The notes under the pieces were generated by a model. That model had not been told where the DNA came from. It worked only from the letters and a program-made list of their open reading frames with translations, and ran no database searches. Below, in pieces: positions 9,141-17,137 of a DNA stretch of 64,000 nt. The position numbers and the translations under genes were made by a program. The first letter of the stretch is position 1. Every line of letters begins with the position of its first letter. The stretch spans positions 62,001 to 126,000 of the forward strand of contig LNDS01000049.1 of NCBI GenBank assembly GCA_001464835.1. The letters run 5' to 3'. The stretch comes from Rhizobiales bacterium Ga0077525. GTDB lineage: Bacteria; Pseudomonadota; Alphaproteobacteria; Rhizobiales; Xanthobacteraceae.

Positions 9141-10246
9141 TGACAAGGCTCGTTTTTTTCGCTGCTGTTGCGCTTGGTTTTTTCGCTCTCGCTCCCAACG
9201 CTTATGCCGCCGAAACTGCAAGCGTCGATGACACGGCGAAATTTCTCGCCGGCATGCCGCCGTCGGAATCTTCGCCGCTTTTTGCGCTGACCAAGGACAA
9301 GACCTGGCAGCAGCACGCCAGGACCATGGACAAGGCGTTCGCCACGGTCGAGAAAAGCCCGCTCAGCCAGATCCGCGCCTGGTCGGCGGCCAACCTCAAA
9401 TCCCACCAGGCGACTCTGTTCTACATGTTCAGCGGCCCGGATTTCCTGTTCGCCGATGCGTTCTTTCCGCAAGCCACCACTTATGTGATGGCCGGGCTGG
9501 AGCCGACCGGCGACATTCCCGATCTGACGAAAGCGCGGCGCTCCAGCGGCATCGCCGGTCTCGGCCATCTCGAAAATTCGATGCGCACGCTGCTCTCGCT
9601 CAGCTTCTTCATCACCGTCGACATGCGCGAGAAGCTCAACGAGAGCGCGCTGCGCGGCACCATCCCGATCCTTTATGTGTTCCTCGCCCGTTCGGGCAAG
9701 CAACTCCGCGACGTCAGCATGGTCTATATCGACGGGCAGGGTGACGTGCAGCCGGAAGACAAGAAAGCCCGGTCCGGCGCGCGCGGCGTCAAGATCGTTT
9801 TCACCGCCGCCGATGGCCGCGAGCGCACGCTGTATTACCTGGTCACTGACCTTTCGGACGCCAGCATCAAGTCGAGCGGCTTCCTCAAATTCATGGAAAA
9901 GCTCGGCCCCGCCGACAGCTTTCATAAGAGCGCATCCTATTTGATGCACGGCAATAACTTCACCCGCATCCGCGATTTCGTCGTCGCCAGGAGCGCCACC
10001 GTGGTGCAGGACGACAGCGGCATTCCGTACCGCTTCTTCAACGAGAAGGATTGGGAGTTGCAGGCCTTCGGCCGTTTCCCCGAGGCGATGGAGCTATTTC
10101 CGGAAGGCTATCAGCCCAAGTTCCGCGACCTGTTCCGCAAGGACCGCGCCGGCAAGCTCGACTTCGGCATCGGTTATCGCCACCGCGCCGGCGAGTCGAA
10201 CCTGCTTTTGGCGGTCAGGAAGGCAAAGTCCGTCGAGGCCCGTTAA
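9140..10246 (+). CDS. Conserved exported protein of unknown function
   Basis: 368 aa with a clear signal peptide (residues 1-24, cleavage after AYA). I do not recognise a named family. It starts in the TAATG overlap with the permease, so stoichiometric production with the transporter is likely. The rest is mixed alpha/beta with conserved-looking aromatic clusters (FYMFSGPDFLFADAFFP, SYLMHGNNF) and no lipobox, transmembrane segment or metal motif that I can name. The coupling suggests a periplasmic partner of the permease, but the protein does not look like an ABC binding protein. A terminator-like hairpin follows at 10270. Confidence 0.7.
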   Translation: MTRLVFFAAVALGFFALAPNAYAAETASVDDTAKFLAGMPPSESSPLFALTKDKTWQQHARTMDKAFATVEKSPLSQIRAWSAANLKSHQATLFYMFSGPDFLFADAFFPQATTYVMAGLEPTGDIPDLTKARRSSGIAGLGHLENSMRTLLSLSFFITVDMREKLNESALRGTIPILYVFLARSGKQLRDVSMVYIDGQGDVQPEDKKARSGARGVKIVFTAADGRERTLYYLVTDLSDASIKSSGFLKFMEKLGPADSFHKSASYLMHGNNFTRIRDFVVARSATVVQDDSGIPYRFFNEKDWELQAFGRFPEAMELFPEGYQPKFRDLFRKDRAGKLDFGIGYRHRAGESNLLLAVRKAKSVEAR

Positions 10247-10269
10247 CTTTTGGGTGTCCCGAATCGCCT

Positions 10270-10291
10270 AGGTCATTGGCTGACCTTTTTT
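10270..10291 (+). terminator. Rho-independent terminator of the permease operon
   Basis: AGGTCA (10270-10275), a 5-base loop and TGACCT (10281-10286) form a 6-bp stem followed directly by a T-run (10286-10291), 24 bases after the stop codon. Confidence 0.65.
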
Positions 10292-10386
10292 GTTTTGACG
10301 CGTTTTCTTCACGCGAACCGGCCGTCGCCGGACGAAGCCGGCTATGGCCGGCGAAGGCCGGTATCCACTTCGCTTGAAAACGCTAT
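10286..10386. repeat. Dispersed palindromic repeat, apparently with a nested 36-bp insert
   Basis: The flanks TTTGACGCGTTTTCTTC...GCGAACCGG and CCGGTATCCACTTCGCTTG...CGCTATGG resemble, from memory, a repeat that is widespread in Bradyrhizobium-like genomes, where the two halves meet at a single ACCGGTATCC. Here they are separated by about 36 bp of GC-rich self-complementary sequence (GCCGG and CCGGC repeated) bordered by CCGG on both sides. It lies between the terminator and the XRE gene and shows that the gene starts after it. Confidence 0.6.
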
Positions 10387-10403
10387 GGATGGGGATCAGG
10401 ACC

Positions 10404-10691
10404 ATGATGCGGGTGCGCTTGAAGGCCGATGGGCGGATCGTCGAAATCCTGCCCGATGGCCAGGAGAAAACCGTCGATCACAAGGACCCGGCCGCCTTCG
10501 TGCGCCATGTCCGCTCGCGCTGCGGCCTGACCCAGGCGGCCTTCGCCGAGAAGATCGAAGTGCCGATCGAGACCGTGCGCAACTGGGAGCAGGGCAAGCG
10601 CAACCCGCGCGGCCCCGCCCGCGCGCTGCTCAAGCTGATCGACAGCGCCCCGGAAGCGGCTTTTGCGGCGCTTGGCGGCGGACGGCGCTAA
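10404..10691 (+). CDS. Small XRE-family DNA-binding protein
   Basis: 95 aa. A beta-strand N-terminus (RVRLKADGRIVEILPDG) is followed by a helix-turn-helix (about residues 38-75) with the XRE pattern CGLTQAAFAEKI-x5-TVRNWEQGKRNP. This shape resembles HigA/NadS-type antitoxin-like regulators, but no toxin-sized gene is adjacent, so an orphan transcriptional regulator is the safer call. The start at 10404 (second ATG at 10407) follows GGGGATCAGGA; starts further upstream fall inside a dispersed repeat. The next gene, an aldo/keto reductase, starts 120 bases downstream and may be a target. Confidence 0.8.
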   Translation: MMRVRLKADGRIVEILPDGQEKTVDHKDPAAFVRHVRSRCGLTQAAFAEKIEVPIETVRNWEQGKRNPRGPARALLKLIDSAPEAAFAALGGGRR

Positions 10692-10811
10692 AGCGCTGAC
10701 GTTTTTTGGCCGTCCGGCATTCCCGAGCGACCCGGGTTGGCAGGCCACGCGCCAACGGGCATTCTCCCGCCCGGCCGCACATTTCCTGCGGCGCCTCGCC
10801 GGGAGACCCGC

Positions 10812-11636
10812 ATGCAATACGCCGACGTTCATGGCGCCCATATCCCGCAGATCGGGCTCGGCACCATGACCCTGAAAGACGACGTCTGCGTGCAGGCGGT
10901 CAAGGCTGCGCTCGATATGGGCTATACCCATCTCGACACGGCGGCCTTCTACGGCAATGAAAAGGAAGTCGGCGAGGGCCTGCGCGCTTCAAGCGTCGGG
11001 CGCGACAAAGTCTTCATCACCACCAAGGTGCGCGAAAACAATCTCCAGCCGGCCGATTTCAACAAGTCGCTCGACCAGAGCCTGACCAATCTGCAATTGC
11101 CCTCTATCGACCTGCTGTTGATCCACTGGAACAACAAGGACATTCCGTTTTCCGTCAGCATCCCGGCGCTGTGCGCCGCCAAGAAGGACGGCCGCGCCAA
11201 ACATGTCGGCGTCGCCAATTTCACGACCAGGATGCTGGACGAGGCCTGGGCGGTGACGACCGAGCCTTTGGTCTGCAACCAGATCGAGATGCATCCCTAC
11301 ATCAATCAGGACAAGGTGGTGGCCGCCAGTGAGAGGCACGGCATGGCGGTTGTCGCCTATTGCCCGATTGCGCGCGGCAAGTTGCAAAGCACTGACGCGA
11401 TCGAGACCATTGCCAAGGCGCATGGCAAGAGCCCGGCGCAGGTATCGCTGCGCTATCTGGTGCAGCGCGGCACGGTGCCGATCCCGCGCACCGCGACGCC
11501 GGCGCATCTGAAGGCCAATCTCGACGTTTTCGATTTTCAACTCAGCGACGCCGAAATGGCCGCGCTGAAAGCGCTCAACGCCGCCAACATGCGCGTCGTC
11601 AACCCGCCGCACGCGCCGGTGTGGGACGTTCCGTAA
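10812..11636 (+). CDS. Aldo/keto reductase (AKR5-like), copy 1
   Basis: NADPH-dependent carbonyl reductase of 274 aa, a TIM barrel related to 2,5-diketo-D-gluconate and methylglyoxal reductases. The catalytic tetrad is readable: Asp and Tyr in HLDTAAFYGNE, Lys in ITTKV, and His in LLIHW. The C-terminal IPRTATPAHLKANL binds NADPH. ATG 10812 has GGGAG just upstream; the reading frame is open for 75 bases before it but carries no better site. The second copy begins 19 bases after the stop, a tandem duplication. Cytosolic; probable aldehyde detoxification. Confidence 0.9.
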   Translation: MQYADVHGAHIPQIGLGTMTLKDDVCVQAVKAALDMGYTHLDTAAFYGNEKEVGEGLRASSVGRDKVFITTKVRENNLQPADFNKSLDQSLTNLQLPSIDLLLIHWNNKDIPFSVSIPALCAAKKDGRAKHVGVANFTTRMLDEAWAVTTEPLVCNQIEMHPYINQDKVVAASERHGMAVVAYCPIARGKLQSTDAIETIAKAHGKSPAQVSLRYLVQRGTVPIPRTATPAHLKANLDVFDFQLSDAEMAALKALNAANMRVVNPPHAPVWDVP

Positions 11637-11655
11637 TATCAAGAGGAGGGTGACG

Positions 11656-12471
11656 ATGAAATCCGTCGAGAGCCACGGCTTCCAGATTCCGATCGTCGGC
11701 CTTGGCACCTGGGAGTTGCGTGGGCGCGACTGCGCGCGGCTGGTCGAGCAGGCGATCCGTCTCGGCTATCGCCACATCGACACCGCGCAGCTCTACGGCA
11801 ACGAAGCCGAAGTGGGCCAAGGCGTGCTGGCGTCCGGCAAGCGCGCCGAGGTCATGGTCACCACGAAAATCGCGCACGGCTCGCTGGCGCCGTTCGAGGC
11901 CGAGCGCTCGGTCAAGGAGAGCCTGCATAAACTGCGGCTCGATATCATCGACCTGCTCTTGATCCACTGGCCGAACGATCGCGTGCCCTTGGCCGAGACG
12001 CTGGGCGCGATGGCCAAGATGAAGCGCGAGGGTTACGTCAGGCAGATCGGCGTGTCGAACTTCACGGTGGCGCTGCTCGACGAAGCCAGCAAAGTGACCA
12101 GCGAACCGATCGTCTGCAATCAGATCGAGTACCATCCGTTTCTCGACCAGTCCAAAGTCATCGCCGCCTGCAAGAAGTACGGCATCGCTGTCGTCGCCTA
12201 TAGCCCGATCGCGCGCGGCAGCGCCAAGGGCGATGCGGTGCTGGAAAAGATCGGCGCGGCGCATGGCAAGAGCGCGGCGCAGGTCTCGCTGCGCTGGCTG
12301 GTGCAGCAGGACGTCGTCGTCATCCCGCGCACCAGCAAGATCGAGCGGCTCGAGGAGAACCTTGCGATTTTCGATTTCGAATTGTCCGCCGCCGAAATGG
12401 CGGAGATCGCTGCGCTGTCGCAGCGCGGCAAGCGCATCGTCAATCTGGCGCATGCGCCGGACTGGGATTGA
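11656..12471 (+). CDS. Aldo/keto reductase (AKR5-like), copy 2
   Basis: 271-aa paralogue of the preceding gene, with the same tetrad (Asp/Tyr in HIDTAQLYGNE, Lys in VTTKI, His in LLIHW) and the IPRTSKIERLEENL cofactor segment. A strong AAGAGGAGGG ends 5 bases before ATG 11656. The two proteins agree along their length but differ in substrate-loop residues (HWPNDRVPLAETL here, HWNNKDIPFSVSI in copy 1), so they have probably diverged in substrate. One transcript with copy 1 is likely. A dispersed repeat follows. Confidence 0.9.
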   Translation: MKSVESHGFQIPIVGLGTWELRGRDCARLVEQAIRLGYRHIDTAQLYGNEAEVGQGVLASGKRAEVMVTTKIAHGSLAPFEAERSVKESLHKLRLDIIDLLLIHWPNDRVPLAETLGAMAKMKREGYVRQIGVSNFTVALLDEASKVTSEPIVCNQIEYHPFLDQSKVIAACKKYGIAVVAYSPIARGSAKGDAVLEKIGAAHGKSAAQVSLRWLVQQDVVVIPRTSKIERLEENLAIFDFELSAAEMAEIAALSQRGKRIVNLAHAPDWD

Positions 12472-12486
12472 TGTGAGTTGTCCGCT

Positions 12487-12557
12487 CGTCCCCGCGGAAG
12501 CGGGGACCCAGACTAGGCCAAGCAAAACTGGATTCCCGCCTTCGCGGGAATGAGCGG
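12487..12557. repeat. Dispersed palindromic repeat, family A
   Basis: Two hairpins in tandem: CGTCCCCGC-GGAAGCGGGGACCCAG and ACTGGATTCCCGCC-TTCGCGGGAATGAGC. Copies with the same layout are at 35572-35665 and 37671-37763. It reaches into the region before queC, which argues that queC starts at 12583 rather than at an in-frame codon at 12550. Confidence 0.8.
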
Positions 12558-12582
12558 AGTGTGGCGCGCCGCTCTCGAAAGC

Positions 12583-13296
12583 ATGACGACCATGACCCCA
12601 TCAAACGACTCCGCCCTTGTCCTGTTCTCCGGCGGGCAGGACTCCACCGTCGCGCTCGCCTGGGCGCTGGAGCGCTTTACCCGCGTCGAGACCGTCGGCT
12701 TCGACTACGGGCAGCGCCATGTCGTCGAGCTGGACGTGCGGCCGCGGCTGCGCGAACGCATGGCCGCGCTCAAGCCCGAATGGAAAGCCCGCCTCGGCGA
12801 CGACCACCGTATCTCCATCGACGCGCTCGCCGCCATCTCCGAGTCGGCGCTCACCAGCGAGACGGCCATTGCCTTTGCCGATAGCGGCCTGCCCAACACC
12901 TTCGTGCCGGCCCGCAACCTGATCTTCTTCACCTTCGCCGGCGCGCTGGCCTATCGCCGCGGTGCGCGGCACATCGTCGCCGGCATGTGCGAGACCGACT
13001 ATTCCGGCTATCCCGATTGCCGCGACGACACCATCAAGGCGATGCAGGTGGCTTTAAGCCTGGGCCTCGACAAGCGGGTCACCATCCATACGCCGCTGAT
13101 GTGGATCGACAAGGCGGCGACCTTCGCCCTGGCGCACGAAATCGCAGGGCAGGGCTTCCTGGATGTCGTTGTCGAGGACACCCATACCTGTTACGTCGGC
13201 GACCGCGCGCACCGCCACGCCTGGGGATATGGCTGCGGGACGTGCCCGGCCTGTGAGCTCCGCGCGCAGGGCTATGCCAAGTTTATCGCCCAATAA
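12583..13296 (+). CDS. queC: 7-cyano-7-deazaguanine synthase QueC
   Basis: ATP-dependent conversion of 7-carboxy-7-deazaguanine plus ammonia to preQ0 in queuosine biosynthesis. The PP-loop ATPase motif SGGQDST lies at residues 16-22. The zinc-binding cysteine cluster near the C-terminus (Cys of HTCYVG and CGTCPAC) is complete. The length of 237 aa matches the family. Starts at 12583 or 12592 are both possible; the longer frame overlaps a dispersed repeat. It is followed after 28 bases by a putative queuosine-precursor transporter. Other que genes are not in the window. Confidence 0.95.
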   Translation: MTTMTPSNDSALVLFSGGQDSTVALAWALERFTRVETVGFDYGQRHVVELDVRPRLRERMAALKPEWKARLGDDHRISIDALAAISESALTSETAIAFADSGLPNTFVPARNLIFFTFAGALAYRRGARHIVAGMCETDYSGYPDCRDDTIKAMQVALSLGLDKRVTIHTPLMWIDKAATFALAHEIAGQGFLDVVVEDTHTCYVGDRAHRHAWGYGCGTCPACELRAQGYAKFIAQ

Positions 13297-13324
13297 TGTC
13301 CCGCGACATTCGAGACCCTGAACG

Positions 13325-13897
13325 ATGACCCAAAAGACTGAAGCGATGCGTCACAATATCGAAGGCGGGATTTTCCTGGTCCTGTACTGCCTGACCATTC
13401 CGGCGGCGAACTGGATGATCGGCAATGTCGGCACGGTGTGCGTCCCGAACGGCCCCTGCCTGCTGCCGGTGGCGCCCGGCCTGATGGCGCCGTCCGGCGT
13501 CCTGATGATCGGCGCGGCTCTGGTGCTGCGCGACCTGGTGCAGCGCCGCCTCGGCATCGAATTCGGCCTCGCCGCCATCCTCGCCGGTACCGCGCTGTCG
13601 GCGGGACTGGCGCCGGCATCGCTGGTCATGGCCTCGGCCACGGCCTTCCTGCTGTCCGAACTGGCCGATTTCGCGGTCTATACGCCGCTGGCGCGGCGCC
13701 GGCTGGTGCTGGCGGTGGTCGCCTCCGGCCTGGTCGGGCTGGTTCTCGACTCGCTGATCTTCCTGTGGCTGGCTTTCGGCTCGCTCGATTTCCTGGCCGG
13801 CCAGATCGTCGGCAAGGCCTGGATGGTGCTTCTGTCGGTGCCGCTGGTCGCCTATCTTCGCCGCCGCGACACCAGGCTCGGCCTCAATCCCGTTTGA
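13325..13897 (+). CDS. VUT/YhhQ-like queuosine precursor transporter
   Basis: 190-aa integral membrane protein with about six hydrophobic segments, of the DUF165/VUT type. That family includes E. coli YhhQ, which imports preQ0/preQ1. Supporting features are the short cytosolic N-terminus, an early Asn-containing helix (IPAANWMIGNVG), RDLVQRRLG in the middle, and a Ser-Glu helix (LLSELADFAVYTPL). Placement directly after queC, same strand and 28 bases away, backs the assignment. It is somewhat shorter than YhhQ, so substrate is inference from family and neighbour. Confidence 0.75.
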   Translation: MTQKTEAMRHNIEGGIFLVLYCLTIPAANWMIGNVGTVCVPNGPCLLPVAPGLMAPSGVLMIGAALVLRDLVQRRLGIEFGLAAILAGTALSAGLAPASLVMASATAFLLSELADFAVYTPLARRRLVLAVVASGLVGLVLDSLIFLWLAFGSLDFLAGQIVGKAWMVLLSVPLVAYLRRRDTRLGLNPV

Positions 13898-13915
13898 CCT
13901 CAGCGAGAAACATCC

Positions 13916-14653
13916 ATGACCACGCCGATGACGATGACGATCACGCCGACCGCGCCCAACCCCGCGACGCTCGACGTCCTGCGCACGGTCACGACCGGCA
14001 CGGTTACGACGATGCTGCTGAAAAAGGGCATTCGTCATTCCTGGATGAAGGGCGCGATGCCATTCGGCCACAGCGGCAAGCGCATCGTCGGCCCTGCCTT
14101 CACCTTGCGCTTCGTGCCGGTGCGCGAGGATCTCGCCACTCCGGCAAGTTGGCTCAATCCTATCTCGACTCGTTCGGCCATCGAAGCAATGCCGGACGGC
14201 TGCATCTGTGTCGCGGATGCGATGGGCAACATTGGCGCCGGCATCTTCGGCGACATCCTCTGCATGCGCATGGTCAAGCGCAACGTGCAGGCGTTGATCA
14301 CCGATGGCGTGATGCGCGACAAGCACGGAGTGCTTGGCACCGGTCTGCCGGTGTGGTGCGCGGGCGTTGCTGCGCCGGCCTCGGTCAACCAGTTGACCTT
14401 TGTCGGCTGGAACGAGCCGATCGGCTGCGGCGGCTCGGCGATTTTCCCGGGCGACATCATCGTCGCCGATGATGATGGCGCGGTGGTGATTCCGCACGAT
14501 CTCGTCGAGTTCGTCACGCATGAAGGCGCCGAACACGAATTGATGGAAAGCTGGCTGGTGCAGGAAGTGGAGAAGGGGGCGAAACTCCCCGGCCTCTATC
14601 CGCCCAATGACGAGAACAAGAAGCGTTACGAGGACTGGAAGAAGTCGCGCTGA
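13916..14653 (+). CDS. RraA-like / HMG-aldolase superfamily protein
   Basis: 245 aa. The RraA-fold signature is present: a glycine-rich GNIGAGIFGDILC stretch, then DGVMRD (the Arg-Asp pair that binds pyruvate and Mg2+ in 4-hydroxy-4-methyl-2-oxoglutarate aldolases), and a late PGDIIVADDDGAVVIP. Many such genes are labelled RNase regulator RraA, but with a full DG-x2-RD motif an aldolase or oxaloacetate decarboxylase is at least as likely. The start could also be one of the ATGs at 13925 or 13931. It follows the transporter gene by 18 bases; a functional link to queuosine is not evident. Confidence 0.75.
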   Translation: MTTPMTMTITPTAPNPATLDVLRTVTTGTVTTMLLKKGIRHSWMKGAMPFGHSGKRIVGPAFTLRFVPVREDLATPASWLNPISTRSAIEAMPDGCICVADAMGNIGAGIFGDILCMRMVKRNVQALITDGVMRDKHGVLGTGLPVWCAGVAAPASVNQLTFVGWNEPIGCGGSAIFPGDIIVADDDGAVVIPHDLVEFVTHEGAEHELMESWLVQEVEKGAKLPGLYPPNDENKKRYEDWKKSR

Positions 14654-14690
14654 TCTTTTATCCGCGTCAAAAATAAAGTGACGCGATGGG

Positions 14691-15488
14691 ATGGCCATGT
14701 TCTTTTTTCTCTCCAAGACCGCCGGCCTGCTGCTGCGCCCGTCGGTTGCGATCATGGCCATCGGTGTTGCCGGCCTGCTGCTGATGCCGACGCGGTGGCG
14801 GCGCGCCGGCACAAGGCTTCTGGTCGTGAGCTTCGTGCTGCTGCTGATCGCCGGCGTGTCGCCGCTCGCCGACATGCTGACGCACACGCTGGAGAGCCGC
14901 TTTCCCAAATGGGACGCCGCGCGCGGCGCGCCGGACGGCATTGTCGTTCTCGGCGGCGCGATTTCGCCGAGCCTGTCGCGCCGCCATGGCGAGGCAATCG
15001 TCGGCGAAGATGCCGGGCGCGTCATCGCCATCGCCAAACTGGCGCGCGCATATCCAAAAGCCCGTATCGTCTATAGCGGCGGCGACGGCACCTTGAGCGG
15101 CAAGGGTGGCGCCGAAGCAGAATACCTGCAATCGCTGCTCGACAGTTTCGGCGTTGCCAAGGAGCGCGTCACGCTGGAGACGCGTTCGCGCAACACCGCC
15201 GAGAACGCGGCCTTCAGCAAGGATATCGCGCAGCCGACGCCCGGCGAGCGCTGGCTGCTGGTGACTTCGGCGCGGCACATGCCGCGTTCGGTCGGCGCAT
15301 TCCGGCAGGCCGGTTTTGCGGTCGAAGCCTATCCGGTCGCCTGGCGCACGGACGTGGGGTACCGCGTCTGGCCTGGCCTCGGCATCGGCGGCAATCTGGC
15401 GCGTCTCGACCTGGCGATGAACGAATGGTTCGGGCTGCTGGCCTATTGGCTGACCGGCCGCAGCGCGGCGTTGTGGCCGGCGCCGTGA
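14691..15488 (+). CDS. YdcF/ElyC-like DUF218 membrane protein
   Basis: 265 aa. Two N-terminal transmembrane helices (about residues 13-32 and 42-60) are followed by a periplasmic DUF218 domain beginning at GIVVLGGAI. The domain keeps the YSGG-x-G, ETRSRNTAENA and TSARHMPRS blocks typical of the family that includes SanA and ElyC, which are linked to envelope integrity and undecaprenyl phosphate metabolism in E. coli. ATG 14691 or 14697 are both possible. No close operon partner; the next gene downstream follows a Fur-like box. Confidence 0.85.
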   Translation: MAMFFFLSKTAGLLLRPSVAIMAIGVAGLLLMPTRWRRAGTRLLVVSFVLLLIAGVSPLADMLTHTLESRFPKWDAARGAPDGIVVLGGAISPSLSRRHGEAIVGEDAGRVIAIAKLARAYPKARIVYSGGDGTLSGKGGAEAEYLQSLLDSFGVAKERVTLETRSRNTAENAAFSKDIAQPTPGERWLLVTSARHMPRSVGAFRQAGFAVEAYPVAWRTDVGYRVWPGLGIGGNLARLDLAMNEWFGLLAYWLTGRSAALWPAP

Positions 15489-15525
15489 CGTGGGCGTAAC
15501 TTGGGCCCTGTGCGCGCGAAAATTG

Positions 15526-15540
15526 TGAGAATCGTTTTCA
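15526..15540. promoter_or_regulatory. Fur/RirA-like iron box
   Basis: TGAGAATCGTTTTCA is an imperfect dyad matching 11 of 14 positions of the Fur 7-1-7 pattern TGATAAT-N-ATTATCA; it also fits the looser TGA-N9-TCA iron-responsive operator of rhizobia. It lies 116 bases before the start of a 56-aa membrane protein. Iron (or manganese) control is inference. Confidence 0.45.
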
Positions 15541-15656
15541 ATCGGTAATCTTCCATGCACATGGGCGATTCGTGCGCCCGGGTTCGCTTCGCGTGTCCGC
15601 ATTGCGCGTTTGCGTTCTCCGCCGCACTTTTCTCTATCCAAAGGGAATCGCCCGCC

Positions 15657-15827
15657 ATGTCCTTTGACTTTACGCGATCGAACCGTCCGGCAACGCCCGA
15701 CGAAACCGCCGCCTATGAAGATGTCGGCCTGCGTGCGAGTTGGGGTGAGCGCGTCGTTACCGGCATCGCGGTGGCGCTGGCGCTCATGTTCGTCACCACG
15801 GTCGCGGTGCTGATGGGGCTGGCCTGA
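15657..15827 (+). CDS. Small single-span membrane protein
   Basis: 56 aa: a polar N-terminus of about 30 residues with acidic patches, then one transmembrane helix (about residues 33-54, VVTGIAVALALMFVTTVAVLMG). GGGAA about 10 bases before ATG 15657 supports the start. No named family recognised; it is not HemP-like in sequence although it sits behind a Fur-like box. It ends only 2 bases before the stop of the convergent DUF599 gene. Confidence 0.6.
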   Translation: MSFDFTRSNRPATPDETAAYEDVGLRASWGERVVTGIAVALALMFVTTVAVLMGLA

Positions 15828-15829
15828 TC

Positions 15830-16516
15830 CTACAAGACAGGGTCAAAGGCGCGGCGCGACTCCGAGGCGAACTGCCGCCGCCACATGACGATCAAGACGC
15901 CGGTCGTGGTCAGCGCCAGTTCGAGCGGCCCCAGGAACCAGCCGAGATAGCCGAGCGCGAAAAAGAACGCGCGCTGGCCGCGGTTGAAATGCCGCCCGGC
16001 ATCGGCGCAGACATGCGCGGCGCGGTGCGCGAACTCGATCGCCGCCGGCGTATCCTTTTCCGATGGCGGGGGTGCCGCTCCGACCATGATGGCGAGATAA
16101 TTGAACAGCCGGTACGACCACGAAAACTTGAAAAACGCATAGACGCAGATCACGGCGAGGCCGAGGATCTTCATTTCCCACATTTCCGCCGTCACCGGCA
16201 CGCCGAACGGCAGCGCGCCGACCACGGTCAGAACCTGTTCCGGCGCGCGCAGCAAAGTCAGCGTGCCGCCGATGGCGATCAGGCTGGTCGAGGCGAAGAA
16301 CGCCGTGCCGTTCTGCAACGAAGCGGTCACCTGCGAGTCGACGATGCGCACGTCGCGCGCCAGAAGCTCCATCATCCAGCGGTCGCGGTAGACGTTCATC
16401 AGCGCGTTCAGGCTTTGGCGGCCATGCGCGGTTTTCTCGATGACGATCGAATAGGCGATCCAGCAGGCGAGGAACCAGCCGAGCGCCAGCATGTCGGGCA
16501 GCGTGAATGAAAGCAT
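15830..16516 (-). CDS. DUF599 membrane protein
   Basis: 228-aa inner-membrane protein matching the DUF599 layout: an N-terminal helix (LALGWFLACWIAYSIVI), a conserved loop with NALMNVYRDRWMMELLARDVRIVDSQ, then three further hydrophobic segments and an RRAFDPVL-type tail. Function is unknown in the family. Convergent with the small membrane gene (2 bases between stops), and divergent from the rhodanese gene, whose start is 98 bases away. Confidence 0.85.
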   Translation of the reverse strand: MLSFTLPDMLALGWFLACWIAYSIVIEKTAHGRQSLNALMNVYRDRWMMELLARDVRIVDSQVTASLQNGTAFFASTSLIAIGGTLTLLRAPEQVLTVVGALPFGVPVTAEMWEMKILGLAVICVYAFFKFSWSYRLFNYLAIMVGAAPPPSEKDTPAAIEFAHRAAHVCADAGRHFNRGQRAFFFALGYLGWFLGPLELALTTTGVLIVMWRRQFASESRRAFDPVL

Positions 16517-16614
16517 GGCACGACCCCTTCAAAGTCTGCCGCAGGATGCCCGCTTGCGCAGGCGGCGACAACCGGGCCAAACTCGGCACTACGGACATAA
16601 TCGGGAAATACCAA

Positions 16615-17028
16615 ATGCCGCAGACGATTACCCTTGGCTACAAGGAAATGTGCGCCGCCGCCGAGCGCGAGATCGAGACTTTGGCCGTCGAGGACGCCAT
16701 CAAGCTCGCCGGGCGCGACGATACCGTGCTGGTCGATATCCGCGACATCCGCGAACTGCAGCGCGAGGGTAGGGTGCCCGGCGCCTTTCATTGCCCGCGC
16801 GGCATGCTGGAATTCTGGATCGATCCAAACGGCTCTTATTTCAAACCGGTGTTCGGCGAGGACAAGAAATTCGTGTTTTTCTGCGCTGGCGGCATGCGCT
16901 CGGCCCTGGCGGCGCAAACCGCGCAGCGCATGGGCCTCAAGCCGGTCGCCCATATTCGCGGCGGCTTCGGCGCCTGGAAGACGGCAGGCGGCCCGGTCGA
17001 GGCGCCGGAGGCGGTCACCAAGCCATGA
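16615..17028 (+). CDS. Single-domain rhodanese-like protein
   Basis: 137 aa. The rhodanese fold is readable from VLVDIRDIRE (strand and CH2A-like motif) to the active-site loop FFCAGGMRS, whose Cys would carry the persulfide, and the closing HIRGGFGAWK. No signal peptide, so cytosolic sulfurtransferase. ATG 16615 has GGGAA upstream; an open frame extends 108 bases further but into the DUF599 promoter region. Sulfur acceptor not predictable; it starts a same-strand run with two GST genes. Confidence 0.88.
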   Translation: MPQTITLGYKEMCAAAEREIETLAVEDAIKLAGRDDTVLVDIRDIRELQREGRVPGAFHCPRGMLEFWIDPNGSYFKPVFGEDKKFVFFCAGGMRSALAAQTAQRMGLKPVAHIRGGFGAWKTAGGPVEAPEAVTKP

Positions 17029-17137
17029 GGCAATCGATAAATCCGGTTGCTGCTGCGCATTCCTAAAATTCATTTGCCGCCGGCTTGCCGCGCCCGCACT
17101 TTAAGGCGTCGCAAACATGCAGGTGGGGCAGGCGGCC

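Noticed and set aside
13283..15037. 584-codon minus-strand open frame across queC end, transporter, RraA-like and YdcF-like genes
   Set aside because: Spans four real genes on the opposite strand and has low-complexity content.
15443..15658. 71-codon frame antisense to the leader of the 56-aa protein
   Set aside because: Overlaps the end of the YdcF-like gene and the iron-box region; no start signal.
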